From an uncultured Eubacteriales bacterium (lineage in GTDB: Bacteria; Bacillota; Clostridia; Oscillospirales; Acutalibacteraceae), in assembly GCA_934444365.1 (NCBI GenBank), contig CAKSCM010000002.1:62001-126000 (forward strand): 64,000 bases of DNA, written 5' to 3'. Made by a program: the position numbers and the translations under genes. Shown in pieces: positions 9,066 through 17,031 of the stretch (within the stretch, counting starts at the first letter, position 1; each line of letters starts with the position of its first letter). A model generated the notes under the pieces. The model was not told the DNA's origin and made no database searches. It worked only from the letters and a program-made list of their open reading frames with translations.

Positions 9066-9719
9066 ATGAAATACAGAGAAAAACATATATCAAACAAAAA
9101 ATACAGGACCGAAACCATGCTCGCGATTATTAAGATCGCGGCGGTTTCGGTCTGTCTTGGTATAACACTGTGTATGACGGCCTTTTTTGCAAGAGCCGAC
9201 AGCATACGTCCTTGCGTTTTGAGGCTGCATGTGCTTGCGAATTCCGACTCTCCGGAGGATCAGGAACTTAAATTAAAGGTCCGCGACAGGCTGCTCGAAT
9301 GCGGGGGCGAGCTTTTTGGCAGTGCCGATTCGCTTTGCGAGGCGGAGGAGCTTGTAAACAAAAATATTGCGGCGCTCGAATCGGCGGCTCGGGAGGAAAT
9401 AGCGGAAAACGGCTTTGATTATTCCGTTTCGGTAAGTCTTGAAAAAAGCCGATTTAACACCCGGAGTTATGGCGATGATCTGACCCTGCCGGCAGGAATT
9501 TACGATGCAGTCAAGGTGAAGATCGGTTCGGGAGAGGGACATAACTGGTGGTGTGTAATGTTTCCGCCGGTGTGCGTCGGTGCGGCCTCCGACAGCAAAA
9601 AAATGGAGAATGTGTTAAACGAAGAACAGCTGGATGTTGTGTCCAACGGCTCAAAATATCGCATCGGATTTAAAAGCGTCGAGATATTCGAGGAGATAAA
9701 AGAATTTTTATCAAAATAA
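9066..9719 (+). CDS. spoIIR: Stage II sporulation protein R (SpoIIR)
   Basis: SpoIIR is the forespore-made signal protein that triggers processing of pro-sigma-E by SpoIIGA in the mother cell. The signature is LRLHVLANSDSPEDQELKLK followed by VRDRLLE in the first half, and HNWWCVMFPPVC near the C-terminus, both characteristic of the family. An N-terminal hydrophobic segment (AIIKIAAVSVCLGITLCMTAFFA, given here in two overlapping parts: AIIKIAAVSVCLG and CLGITLCMTAFFA) acts as a signal/anchor, so the protein is exported. The start is uncertain: GTG 9030, ATG 9066 (217 residues) and ATG 9117 are all in frame; 9066 has AGGGATG 12 bases upstream. The gene stands alone. It shows the organism belongs to a spore-forming lineage. 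Confidence 0.92.
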   Translation: MKYREKHISNKKYRTETMLAIIKIAAVSVCLGITLCMTAFFARADSIRPCVLRLHVLANSDSPEDQELKLKVRDRLLECGGELFGSADSLCEAEELVNKNIAALESAAREEIAENGFDYSVSVSLEKSRFNTRSYGDDLTLPAGIYDAVKVKIGSGEGHNWWCVMFPPVCVGAASDSKKMENVLNEEQLDVVSNGSKYRIGFKSVEIFEEIKEFLSK

Positions 9720-9927
9720 TCTGTAATTGCTGCTTGTAATTAATATTAAAATATGTTACCGTTTCGGATGTTATGGGGAGTCGACCGTTTTGGGGTAAAA
9801 AATTTATCGGCCGGCCGTTTGACTCATCGAAAAGCGGTTTCATCAATTTATATCGGATATATAATATGTATTCGGCCGGATAAAGCCGGTGAAATTCGAT
9901 AAATTAAATATATTTCAAGAAAAAGAC

Positions 9928-9956
9928 TTGACTGACGAGGCAAAATATGTTATAGT
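9928..9956 (+). promoter_or_regulatory. Promoter of rpmG-secE-nusG
   Basis: TTGACT (9928-9933), 17 bp, TATAGT (9951-9956). The -10 is flanked by the inverted repeat ACGAGG (9935-9940) and CCTCGT (9964-9969). The 150-nt leader also holds a perfect hairpin GCACCG-T6-CGGTGC (9987-10004). Confidence 0.8.
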
Positions 9957-10114
9957 GTCTTTACCTCGTTACGGGTCTTTTTTTTTGCACCGTTTTTTCG
10001 GTGCGGATATTTGGCCTTACGGCAGGGCAGAAGCGGTGTGTTTTCGCACATCCGGGCGGTTTTGCAGGTATCGAGGGAGGATTAAATTTTTCCGTAAATC
10101 GGGAGGTGCTATTA

Positions 10115-10264
10115 ATGAGAGTTAAGATCACATTGGCATGCACAGAATGCAAGCAGCGTAATTATGACACGGTAAAAAACAAGAAAAACGATCCTGATCG
10201 TTTGGAAATGAACAAGTACTGCAGATTTTGCCGTAAGCACACTCTCCACAGAGAAACAAAGTAG
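10115..10264 (+). CDS. rpmG: 50S ribosomal protein L33 (bL33)
   Basis: A 49-residue protein of the large ribosomal subunit. It has the zinc-binding form with two CxxC pairs: CTEC near residue 9 and CRFC near residue 36, set in the typical RNYDTVKNKKN and KYCRFCRKHTLHRE contexts. ATG 10115 is preceded by GGGAGGTG at 10101-10108. It is the first gene of rpmG-secE-nusG, the usual order in Firmicutes; secE starts 12 bases after its stop. Confidence 0.96.
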   Translation: MRVKITLACTECKQRNYDTVKNKKNDPDRLEMNKYCRFCRKHTLHRETK

Positions 10265-10276
10265 GAGGCAGACAAA

Positions 10277-11104
10277 ATGAAAGCAGTAAGGAATGTACTC
10301 CGCGTGCTGGCGGGATTGCTGGCAGTCGGTACGGTGGTTCTGTTCTTCTTTAATTTTGCCGAAGTTACCTTTTCCGAAACGACAAACGTTTTGAAGCTTA
10401 CCGGTGCCGAGCTTGCTTTCGGTGCCGACGTTACTTCTCAGTTTGCCGATGCAGGAAAAGAGCTTGTGACCTTTAAATCCGGTTGGTATTTTCTCGCTTT
10501 CTTTGCGGCGGCCTTTACGGCGGTATTTTCGCTTTTGGGACTTAAATCCAAGGGTTCGTCTGTGGCGTCGCTCATCACCGGATTGTTCGGCGGTATAACC
10601 AGCCTGGTAGTTTTGCTTGACAATCCTATCGGTTATATCGATACCGGCCGGCTTGACACTATTTACACGGCTTCCGGGGTCAGCTTTTCGGTTCTTGCCT
10701 TTGTTGCGGCCGGTGCATTTTTTGCAACGGTTGCGGCCAACATCGCATGGCTGCTTGTTGACGACAGGATTCTGGTCGATGCGTCAAAGGGTGCAAGAAT
10801 AAGCATTTTCGGTAAAATAGGCCGTTTCTTCAAGGATTACAGGTCAGAGATTAAAAAGATCGTTTGGCCGAGCTTCCGTACGGTGGTCAAAAACACCGTC
10901 GTGGTGCTTATTATGTGCCTGATCGTAGGTGTCTTCATCTGGCTTGTTGACTGGGGTCTTTCCGAGGGACTTAAGGCGTTGTTTGCCAACAACAATTCCT
11001 CGTCTTCGTCGACCGATTATAACCTGACCACTTCTTCTCAGGTCGTGTCGGATACCAGCGAGACATCCCTGGCCGAATCATCCTTGACCGAGTCGGCGTC
11101 CTGA
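10277..11104 (+). CDS. secE: SecE translocase subunit with a four-helix N-terminal membrane extension
   Basis: SecE is the small clamp subunit of SecYEG. The 275-residue product has a recognisable SecE core only at about 177-236: the amphipathic helix IGRFFKDYRSEIKKIVWPSF, then TVVKNTVVVLIMCLIVGVFI as the transmembrane helix. Firmicutes SecE is normally 60-90 residues. Here about 170 residues precede it, with four hydrophobic helices (about 8-27, 69-89, 97-115, 135-161), and a Ser/Thr-rich tail (237-275) follows. No in-frame start codon with a ribosome binding site lies just before the core, so this is one fused protein. Position between rpmG and nusG confirms identity. The role of the extension is unknown. 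Confidence 0.9.
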   Translation: MKAVRNVLRVLAGLLAVGTVVLFFFNFAEVTFSETTNVLKLTGAELAFGADVTSQFADAGKELVTFKSGWYFLAFFAAAFTAVFSLLGLKSKGSSVASLITGLFGGITSLVVLLDNPIGYIDTGRLDTIYTASGVSFSVLAFVAAGAFFATVAANIAWLLVDDRILVDASKGARISIFGKIGRFFKDYRSEIKKIVWPSFRTVVKNTVVVLIMCLIVGVFIWLVDWGLSEGLKALFANNNSSSSSTDYNLTTSSQVVSDTSETSLAESSLTESAS

Positions 11105-11152
11105 CCTGTCCGTTCGTTGAATTTTTAAGTTTCAGGCGATCGGAGGAAGAAG

Positions 11153-11671
11153 ATGGACGAGGCAAGATGGTATGTAATACATACCTATTCTGGATACGAA
11201 AATAAGGTTGCCAGCAACCTTGAAAAGCTTGTGGAAAACCGCGGTATGCATGATCTTATTCAGGAAATCCGCGTTCCGACCGAAACGGTAGTCGAGGTAA
11301 AGGATAACAAGCAAAAAGAGGTTGTGCGCAAAATTTTTCCGGGCTATGTGCTCGTGAAAATGGTTATGACGGATGATTCATGGTATGTCGTAAGGAACAT
11401 TCACGGCTGCACCGGCTTTGTTGGCCCTGCATCCAAGCCTGTTCCCCTTACCGACAGCGAGGTTGAGGCTTTGGGCGTTGAGGTCAGGAGCGTTGAGGTG
11501 TCCTACGGTATCGGTGATACCGTTAAGATCATTGACGGTCCCCTTACCGGCTTTGTCGGCAATGTTGACGAGCTTGACGTCGAGAAGAATCATGTCAAGG
11601 TAACCATATCGATGTTCGGCAGGGAAACCCCTGTTGAGCTTGAGATCGATCAGGTCGAGGTTCTCGATTAG
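11153..11671 (+). CDS. nusG: Transcription termination/antitermination protein NusG
   Basis: Binds RNA polymerase and modulates pausing, Rho action and coupling to ribosomes. The 172-residue protein has the NGN domain at the N-terminus (WYVIHTYSGYENKVASNLEK; IFPGYVLVKM) and a C-terminal KOW domain (GDTVKIIDGPLTGFVGNVDE). ATG 11153 is preceded by CGGAGGAAGA. It ends 154 bases before rplK, and this gap holds an apparent L1-binding leader. Confidence 0.97.
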   Translation: MDEARWYVIHTYSGYENKVASNLEKLVENRGMHDLIQEIRVPTETVVEVKDNKQKEVVRKIFPGYVLVKMVMTDDSWYVVRNIHGCTGFVGPASKPVPLTDSEVEALGVEVRSVEVSYGIGDTVKIIDGPLTGFVGNVDELDVEKNHVKVTISMFGRETPVELEIDQVEVLD

Positions 11672-11757
11672 TAAATTACGGACTTTCGACCGATATTAAA
11701 ACATTAGGTAATCGGCGGCTTTTAGCCGCATAAAGTTACAGGCCGCAAATTACGGCC

Positions 11758-11805
11758 TTGTGGGAGGCGCGGAAATCATTATTATCCGCCCCGACACTAC
11801 CACAA
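11758..11805 (+). promoter_or_regulatory. Candidate ribosomal protein L1 operator in the rplK-rplA leader
   Basis: TTGTGG (11758-11763) pairs with CCACAA (11800-11805). An inner GCGGA (11769-11773) pairs with TCCGC (11785-11789), leaving an asymmetric internal loop with GAGG on one side and GACACTA on the other. L1 represses its own rplK-rplA mRNA through a hairpin that mimics its 23S rRNA site, and a GUGGGAGG strand is characteristic of such sites. Two further hairpins (about 11715-11729 and 11740-11759) lie just upstream. Confidence 0.55.
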
Positions 11806-11824
11806 TATTTCGGAGGTGCAAAAA

Positions 11825-12250
11825 ATGGCTCAGAAAGTTACGGGCTACATCAAACTCCAAATTCCTGCGGGAAAGGCCACTCCGGCTCCCCCTGTAGGTC
11901 CGGCGCTCGGTCAGCATGGTGTTAACATCATGGCTTTTACCAAGGAGTTCAACGAGCGCACGAAGAACGATATCGGATATATAATTCCTGTCGTTATCAC
12001 TGTTTACGCCGACCGCTCCTTCACCTTTGTAACCAAGACTCCGCCTGCAGCAGTGCTTATTAAAAAGGCCTGCGGTATCGATAAGGCTTCGGGTGTCCCC
12101 AACAAGACCAAGGTTGCAAAGATAACCAAGGAACAGATTCAGAAGATCGCCGAACAGAAGATGCCCGACCTTAACGCCGCGTCTCTTGAGGCCGCTATGT
12201 CTATGATAGCCGGTACTGCAAGAAGCATGGGCGTTGAAGTAGTCGATTAG
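11825..12250 (+). CDS. rplK: 50S ribosomal protein L11 (uL11)
   Basis: A 141-residue protein of the GTPase-associated centre. It shows the standard N-terminal KLQIPAGKATPAPPVGPALG with the proline-rich turn, GVNIMAFTKEFN, and the rRNA-binding C-terminal domain ending in GTARSMGVEV. The start is ATG 11825 with CGGAGGTG just upstream; an in-frame GTG at 11816 overlaps that ribosome binding site and is not used. rplA follows after 56 bases. Confidence 0.97.
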   Translation: MAQKVTGYIKLQIPAGKATPAPPVGPALGQHGVNIMAFTKEFNERTKNDIGYIIPVVITVYADRSFTFVTKTPPAAVLIKKACGIDKASGVPNKTKVAKITKEQIQKIAEQKMPDLNAASLEAAMSMIAGTARSMGVEVVD

Positions 12251-12306
12251 TGCTCCCGTGTGGGAGGAAAATTCCGATTTACCACTTATCAGGGAGGTAG
12301 AGTATT

Positions 12307-13002
12307 ATGAAACACGGTAAAAAATATGTTGATAGCCTTAAAATGGTTGACAGAGCAAAGCTCTACGACGCCGAAGAGGCTGTAGGTCTTGCAGTAAAAA
12401 CCAAGACCGCTAAATTTGATGAGACGGTTGAAGCTCATATTCGTTTGGGCGTTGACTCCCGCCATGCGGATCAGCAGGTTCGCGGCGCGGTTGTTCTTCC
12501 CAACGGAACAGGTAAAAAGGTTCGCGTTCTTGTTTTTGCGAAGGACGATAAGGCAAAGGCAGCTGAAGAAGCAGGTGCCGATTTTGTCGGTGCCGAGGAC
12601 ATGGTCGAGAAGATCCAGAAGGAAAACTTCATGGATTTCGACGTTGTCGTTGCTTCTCCCGATATGATGGGTCTTGTCGGTCGTCTCGGTAAAATCCTCG
12701 GACCGCGCGGACTTATGCCGAACCCCAAGGCCGGCACCGTAACCCCGGACGTTGCCCGTGCGGTTACCGAAGCCAAGGCCGGTAAGATTGAGTATCGTCT
12801 TGACAAAACCAATATCATTCACTGCCCCATCGGCAAGGTTTCTTTCGGCGAGCAGAAGCTCCAGGAGAACTTTGATACCCTTATGTCGGCTATCGTTGCC
12901 GCACGTCCGGCAGCTGCCAAGGGTCAGTATGTAAAGTCTTGCGTTATAGCTACCACAATGGGCCCCGGAATCCGCATCAATCCCGCCCGTTTCGGTAACT
13001 AA
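12307..13002 (+). CDS. rplA: 50S ribosomal protein L1 (uL1)
   Basis: L1 forms the mobile stalk that moves E-site tRNA. The 231-residue protein has the family signature LGKILGPRGLMPNPKAGTVT at about 120-140 and the usual two-domain length. ATG 12307 is preceded by AGGGAGG. It is co-transcribed with rplK and is the expected repressor of that unit through the leader at 11758-11805. The next unit, rplJ-rplL, has its own promoter. Confidence 0.97.
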   Translation: MKHGKKYVDSLKMVDRAKLYDAEEAVGLAVKTKTAKFDETVEAHIRLGVDSRHADQQVRGAVVLPNGTGKKVRVLVFAKDDKAKAAEEAGADFVGAEDMVEKIQKENFMDFDVVVASPDMMGLVGRLGKILGPRGLMPNPKAGTVTPDVARAVTEAKAGKIEYRLDKTNIIHCPIGKVSFGEQKLQENFDTLMSAIVAARPAAAKGQYVKSCVIATTMGPGIRINPARFGN

Positions 13003-13037
13003 GCAATAGCTTAAATACGGTTTTGTTAATATCGGTG

Positions 13038-13066
13038 TTGACACATGGGTTTTCCTGTGGTACAAT
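13038..13066 (+). promoter_or_regulatory. Promoter of rplJ-rplL
   Basis: TTGACA (13038-13043), 17 bp, TACAAT (13061-13066). Confidence 0.85.
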
Positions 13067-13072
13067 ACCGTA

Positions 13073-13171
13073 AGTGTTCCGCAGACAGCAGGTGCCTTTT
13101 GGTCCAACGGATGTTTCCGCCTGCCGAGGAGCGTAAAGTCGTTTTGAATTTACATTTTTCAAGATGTTTTT
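13073..13171 (+). promoter_or_regulatory. Ribosomal protein L10 leader
   Basis: The untranslated leader of rplJ carries the conserved L10-leader sequences CGCAGACAGCAGGTG (about 13079-13093) and GCCTGCCGAGGAGCG (about 13121-13135), whose CAGGTG/GCCTG parts pair. L10, complexed with L7/L12, binds this fold and represses its own synthesis. The terminator just downstream is the likely output. Confidence 0.85.
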
Positions 13172-13208
13172 ACGTCCCTCGTTTGTCGCGGGGGACGTTT
13201 TATTTTGG
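13172..13208 (+). terminator. Attenuator terminator in the rplJ leader
   Basis: ACGTCCC (13172-13178) pairs with GGGACGT (13192-13198), followed by TTTATTTT. It lies between the L10 leader and rplJ, so it is placed to abort transcription when L10 is in excess. Confidence 0.8.
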
Positions 13209-13270
13209 TATTATATGCAGAAGACATTTGATTTTCTGTCTATATAGCTGTTTATTGGAGGTGAATCGAT

Positions 13271-13780
13271 TTGCCGAGTCAGTCAATTCTTGAGAAAAAG
13301 CAGGCACTTGTTGCCTCCCTTGCCGAAAAGATGAAAAACGCCACAACCGGTGTTATAGTTGATTATAAGGGCATCACAGTTGCTGATGATACCAAGCTCC
13401 GCAAGCAGTTGCGTGAAGCCGGTGTTGAGTACACTGTCGCTAAGAATACCTACATCGGTCGTGCTGCCGACGAGTGCGGTTTGGGCGAGCTTAAAGGTGT
13501 TCTTGAGGGAACCACAGCTATTGCTTTTTCAAGCGATTATACCGCGGCCGCTAAGATACTTAACGACTATGCCAATTCCCAGAAGGATATATTCACCATT
13601 AAAGCAGGTTTCTGCGACGGTGAGGTAATAGACGTAGAGGGTGTTAAAAAGCTGGCCAACATGCCCAGCAAGGAAGGTCTTCTTTCCATGCTCTGCAGCG
13701 CCCTTCAGGGCAACATTTCCGGTCTTGCAAGAGCTCTTCAGGCTGTTGTGGATCAGAAAAACGAAGCTACCCCTGCATAA
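13271..13780 (+). CDS. rplJ: 50S ribosomal protein L10 (uL10)
   Basis: L10 is the base of the L7/L12 stalk. The 169-residue protein starts at TTG 13271, with GGAGGTGA at 13257-13264, six bases away; the N-terminus PSQSILEKKQALVASLAEKM and the GVIVDYKGITV segment are typical. The C-terminal helix that carries the L12 dimers follows GNISGLARALQAVVDQK. rplL lies 80 bases downstream and is read from the same promoter. Confidence 0.97.
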   Translation: MPSQSILEKKQALVASLAEKMKNATTGVIVDYKGITVADDTKLRKQLREAGVEYTVAKNTYIGRAADECGLGELKGVLEGTTAIAFSSDYTAAAKILNDYANSQKDIFTIKAGFCDGEVIDVEGVKKLANMPSKEGLLSMLCSALQGNISGLARALQAVVDQKNEATPA

Positions 13781-13860
13781 TGACAGCTTAGAGTGTTGTG
13801 CTTTGAGTAGCTTGTAACATTATTTAATTTAAAAATTAAAAGTACGGAGGATATAAATCA

Positions 13861-14229
13861 ATGGCTATTGAAAACATCATTGAGGAGATCAAAGCTCTTA
13901 ATGTTATGGAGCTTGCTGATCTTGTTAAAGCAATCGAAGAAGAATTCGGCGTTTCCGCCGCTGCTCCCGTAGCAGTTGTTGCCGGCCCTGCTGCCGGTGC
14001 TCCCGCTGCTGAGGAGAAGACCGAGTTTGACGTAGTTCTCGCCGAGGTCGGCGCTGAGAAGATCAAGGTTATAAAGGCTGTTCGTGAGATCACCGGACTT
14101 GGTCTTGCCGATGCTAAGGCTCTTGTTGACGGCGCTCCCAAGACCATCAAAGAGGCCGCTCCCAAGGAAGAGGCTGACGCTGCTAAGGCCAAGCTCGAAG
14201 AGGTTGGCGCAAAGGTTGAGCTTAAGTAA
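13861..14229 (+). CDS. rplL: 50S ribosomal protein L7/L12 (bL12)
   Basis: A 122-residue stalk protein that recruits elongation factors. It has an N-terminal dimerisation helix pair (LNVMELADLVKAIEEEFGVS), an Ala/Pro/Gly hinge (about 38-54) and the C-terminal domain KTEFDVVLAEVGAEKIKVIK with the GLADAKALVDGAP factor-binding helix. ATG 13861 is preceded by CGGAGG. In most Firmicutes rpoB follows here; in this genome a terminator and 7 kb of other genes intervene. Confidence 0.98.
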   Translation: MAIENIIEEIKALNVMELADLVKAIEEEFGVSAAAPVAVVAGPAAGAPAAEEKTEFDVVLAEVGAEKIKVIKAVREITGLGLADAKALVDGAPKTIKEAAPKEEADAAKAKLEEVGAKVELK

Positions 14230-14250
14230 GCTTTACTTAAAAATGTTTTT

Positions 14251-14293
14251 AAAGCATTTGAGAGAATTTCGGTTCTTTCAGATGCTTTTTCTT
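14251..14293 (+). terminator. Terminator after rplL
   Basis: AAAGCATTTGAGAGAA pairs with TTCTTTCAGATGCTTT with a few mismatches around a TTCGG loop region, followed by TTTCTTT. Confidence 0.8.
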
Positions 14294-14627
14294 TATGCGG
14301 TAATAATGCCCGTTCGCTAAACCGAGGGCCCGGATAAGTCCACAAACGTCTTATTATCTGACGACATCGGATTGATGATTGCTCGTTAAGATTGTGGCCG
14401 GAATAGAACCAGAAAGTACTTATTATCCTATGTCATATGAAGATATAAGCGAATTGTCTTACATTCACACCAAATGATTCGTTGCCGTAAACGGGGAAAT
14501 GCCGTTTTTATCGAGTACATACGAATTGGCTGCATTTGTTCTTTTCGACTCGCTTTACACGCTGCCTGAATTTAAAACCAAATCATTTTTACGGGATATC
14601 TCCCACAGTCTGTGTTTCAAAAATCAA
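14294..14627. other. Gap between rplL and dapF, no gene seen
   Basis: No convincing gene, RNA or repeat. A 61-codon open frame at 14499-14684 runs into the dapF terminator and has no ribosome binding site, so I do not count it. Confidence 0.6.
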
Positions 14628-14663
14628 AAAACGCTCCTTCGTTTAAACAAACGAAGGAGCGTT
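14620..14663 (-). terminator. Terminator after dapF
   Basis: A perfect 15-bp stem, AACGCTCCTTCGTTT (14630-14644) with AAACGAAGGAGCGTT (14649-14663), has a 4-base loop. On the minus strand it is followed by TTTTTGATTT. Confidence 0.9.
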
Positions 14664-14705
14664 ACGGTTATTATTTGTGATTAGTGATTTGTTGTTCCGG
14701 GAAAG

Positions 14706-15545
14706 TTAAACCTCAACCTCGCCGTCAAATGCGAATTCGGCAGGGCCTGTCATGAAAACGGTGCTCGGAGTGCAGCGGATGGTAAGCTCGCCGCCGCGAA
14801 GAAGAATTTTTATATCTTCATCAACCGGGCAAAGACCGCATTTGACCGCTGCCGAGGCGACGGCGCATGCACCGGTGCCGCAGGCGAGGGTCTCGCCGCT
14901 TCCGCGTTCCCAAACGCGCATTTTCAGCGTGTGACGGTCGATAAACTGCACAAACTCGGTATTGACCTGTTCGGGGAAAATTTCGTTATGCTCAAACAGT
15001 GGACCGATTTTTTTAAGGTCGATGTCATCGGGGTCATTCCCGAACACCACGCAATGGGGATTGCCCATTGAAACACAGGTTATTTTATAGTCATCCTGAC
15101 CGATCTTTACTGCGCGATCGACCACCTCGTCGGCGTCGAATATAACGGGGATATCTGCTGCCTTGAATTTGGCTGCTCCCATATCGACGCTGACCGTTAC
15201 AACCTTGCCGGCGTTTACGTTGAGCGAAAGGGTTTTAATGCCGGTTTTGGATTCGATGGTGATTGGATTTTTGTGAAGACCCTTTCTCTCGTACAAAAAC
15301 TTCGCCACACACCGGATTCCGTTGCCGCACATGTTGCCCTCGCTGCCGTCGGCGTTGAAAATACGCATTTTTGCGTCGGCCTTATCCGACGGGCAAATAA
15401 GAATTATACCATCGCCGCCGATAGCGAAATGCCTGTCAGACAGGCGCTTTGACAGCTCAGCAGGTTTTTCAACAGGCTGTTCGAAACAATCAAAATAAAT
15501 ATAATCGTTGCCGCAGCCCTGCATTTTTGTGAATCTGTATTTCAT
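14706..15545 (-). CDS. dapF: Diaminopimelate epimerase DapF
   Basis: Converts LL- to meso-diaminopimelate, the last step before lysine and the cross-linking residue of peptidoglycan. The 279-residue protein has MQGCGNDYIYFDCF at the N-terminus, the first catalytic cysteine in NADGSEGNMCGNGIRC and the second in GSGETLACGTGACA, the two-base thiol pair of the family. ATG at 15545. It is translated 4 bases after purA, so the two form one minus-strand operon. Lysine import is separately riboswitch-controlled at 37-38 kb. Confidence 0.97.
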   Translation of the reverse strand: MKYRFTKMQGCGNDYIYFDCFEQPVEKPAELSKRLSDRHFAIGGDGIILICPSDKADAKMRIFNADGSEGNMCGNGIRCVAKFLYERKGLHKNPITIESKTGIKTLSLNVNAGKVVTVSVDMGAAKFKAADIPVIFDADEVVDRAVKIGQDDYKITCVSMGNPHCVVFGNDPDDIDLKKIGPLFEHNEIFPEQVNTEFVQFIDRHTLKMRVWERGSGETLACGTGACAVASAAVKCGLCPVDEDIKILLRGGELTIRCTPSTVFMTGPAEFAFDGEVEV

Positions 15546-15549
15546 AGGC

Positions 15550-16824
15550 TTAATACATCTCTATGTAGTCGTTACGGCTCGGTCCGACCGAAACGTATTT
15601 TACGGGGACTCCCATGGCCTTTTCGATGTATCTGATGTAATTGAGGGCGGCTTCGGGAAGATCTTCTTTCTTGCGGCACTCTGAAACGTCGGCGCCAAAA
15701 CCCTCAAGGTATTCATAAACCGGTTTTGCGCGCATTAAACGGTCGCCGGTCATGAATTCGGTTGTACGCTCGCCGTCGACCTCGTAGGCAACGCAAACGG
15801 GGATTTTATCGTATTTTGAGAGTATATCGAGCTTGGTAAGGGCCAGACAATCGGCACCCTGTACCATGCAGCCGTATTTGGAAGCGACAACGTCGAATCC
15901 GCCGACCCTTCTCGGACGGCCGGTTGCGGCGCCGTACTCATGACCGGCATCGCGAAGCTCTTTTCCCTCTTCGCCAAACATCTCGCAGGTGAACGGTCCC
16001 TCGCCTACACAGCTGGAATATGCCTTTATTATACCGACTACCTCGTCAAGCTTTTTAAAGGGGATTCCGGCGCCGATAGGAGCATAAGCGGCGATGGTTG
16101 ACGAGGATGAAGTGTACGGGAAAATACCGTAATCAATGTCGCGCAATGCGCCGAGCTGAGCCTCAAAAAGAATGCTCTTGCCTTCTTTAAGGGCGTCGCG
16201 GAGATAAACCGTCGTATCGGTGATAAAAGGCTTTAATACGTCGCCGTATTTTTTAAGCCAGGCGTACATGTCGTCGGCCTTCAGTTCGTCGGCATGATAT
16301 CCGTCGCGGACAATAAGATTCTTCCATTCGACAAGTCCCTTTACCTTATTGTACAGGGTGTCCTCCATGAAAAGATCCTCCATGCGGATTACCTTTTTCA
16401 TGTATTTATCGCCGTAAACCGGGCCGATTCCGCGGCGGGTCGAGCCGAATTTGGCGTCGGCCAGACGCTCCTCCTCAAGGCAGTCAAGCTGCTTGTGGTA
16501 AGGCATGCAGATGACCGCGCGGCTGCTTATTTTAAGATTCTCGGGCGTTACGCGTATGCCCTTATCGGTAAGACGCTTTATTTCGCCGACAAGATGTTCT
16601 ATATCAACAACCATGCCGGTGCCCATTATATTTACGGTGTTGTCGCCGAATATTCCCGACGGGAGCAGATTTAAAATGAACTCGCCCTTGTCGTTGATTA
16701 CGGTGTGGCCGGCGTTGTTTCCGCCCTGATAGCGCGCAACGATATCGTATTTTTCGGCGAGAAGATCGACCATGCGGCCCTTGCCTTCGTCGCCCCAGTT
16801 TATACCGACTACTGCTGTTACCAT
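15550..16824 (-). CDS. purA: Adenylosuccinate synthetase PurA
   Basis: Joins IMP and aspartate using GTP, the first committed step to AMP. The 424-residue length is normal. It opens with VGINWGDEGKGRMVDLLAEK (GDEGKGK-type P-loop with catalytic Asp), followed by YQGGNNAGHT with the catalytic His, and has the STRRGIGP and TGRPRRVGGFD substrate loops. ATG at 16824 follows a roughly 170-base leader that contains a promoter and a strong hairpin terminator, suggesting attenuation. dapF is the second gene of the operon. Confidence 0.97.
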   Translation of the reverse strand: MVTAVVGINWGDEGKGRMVDLLAEKYDIVARYQGGNNAGHTVINDKGEFILNLLPSGIFGDNTVNIMGTGMVVDIEHLVGEIKRLTDKGIRVTPENLKISSRAVICMPYHKQLDCLEEERLADAKFGSTRRGIGPVYGDKYMKKVIRMEDLFMEDTLYNKVKGLVEWKNLIVRDGYHADELKADDMYAWLKKYGDVLKPFITDTTVYLRDALKEGKSILFEAQLGALRDIDYGIFPYTSSSSTIAAYAPIGAGIPFKKLDEVVGIIKAYSSCVGEGPFTCEMFGEEGKELRDAGHEYGAATGRPRRVGGFDVVASKYGCMVQGADCLALTKLDILSKYDKIPVCVAYEVDGERTTEFMTGDRLMRAKPVYEYLEGFGADVSECRKKEDLPEAALNYIRYIEKAMGVPVKYVSVGPSRNDYIEMY

Positions 16825-16923
16825 TTGTTTTTCCCCATCTCGATAAAATTAAATTTATATCTGTGTTGAACCCGACAAAGATGAAAAAAGTCCATATTTA
16901 TCACGTACAACAGCTATACCAAC

Positions 16924-16982
16924 AAAAAACGCCTACCGGATACCGACATGCAACAGGTCGTGTGCAGGCCGCACGGTAAACG
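16924..16982 (-). promoter_or_regulatory. purA leader with intrinsic terminator (attenuator or riboswitch platform)
   Basis: On the minus strand CGTTTACCG (16974-16982) pairs along all nine positions (two G-U) with CGGTAGGCG (16930-16938), followed immediately by TTTTTT (16924-16929). The loop holds smaller pairings (TGCA/TGCA, CGAC/GTCG). It lies between the promoter and purA, so most transcripts would stop here unless the fold is disrupted. I cannot match it to a known riboswitch class. Confidence 0.65.
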
Positions 16983-17003
16983 CAATTCGCCTATTACTTA
17001 TCA

Positions 17004-17031
17004 ATTATACCAAAAGAGAAGTTTTTGTCAA
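17004..17031 (-). promoter_or_regulatory. Promoter of purA-dapF
   Basis: Minus strand: consensus TTGACA (17026-17031), 16 bp, consensus TATAAT (17004-17009). The predicted start is about 16997, some 15 bases before the leader hairpin. Confidence 0.85.

Noticed and set aside
14499..14684. 61-codon open frame before dapF
   Set aside because: No ribosome binding site, and it runs through the dapF terminator.
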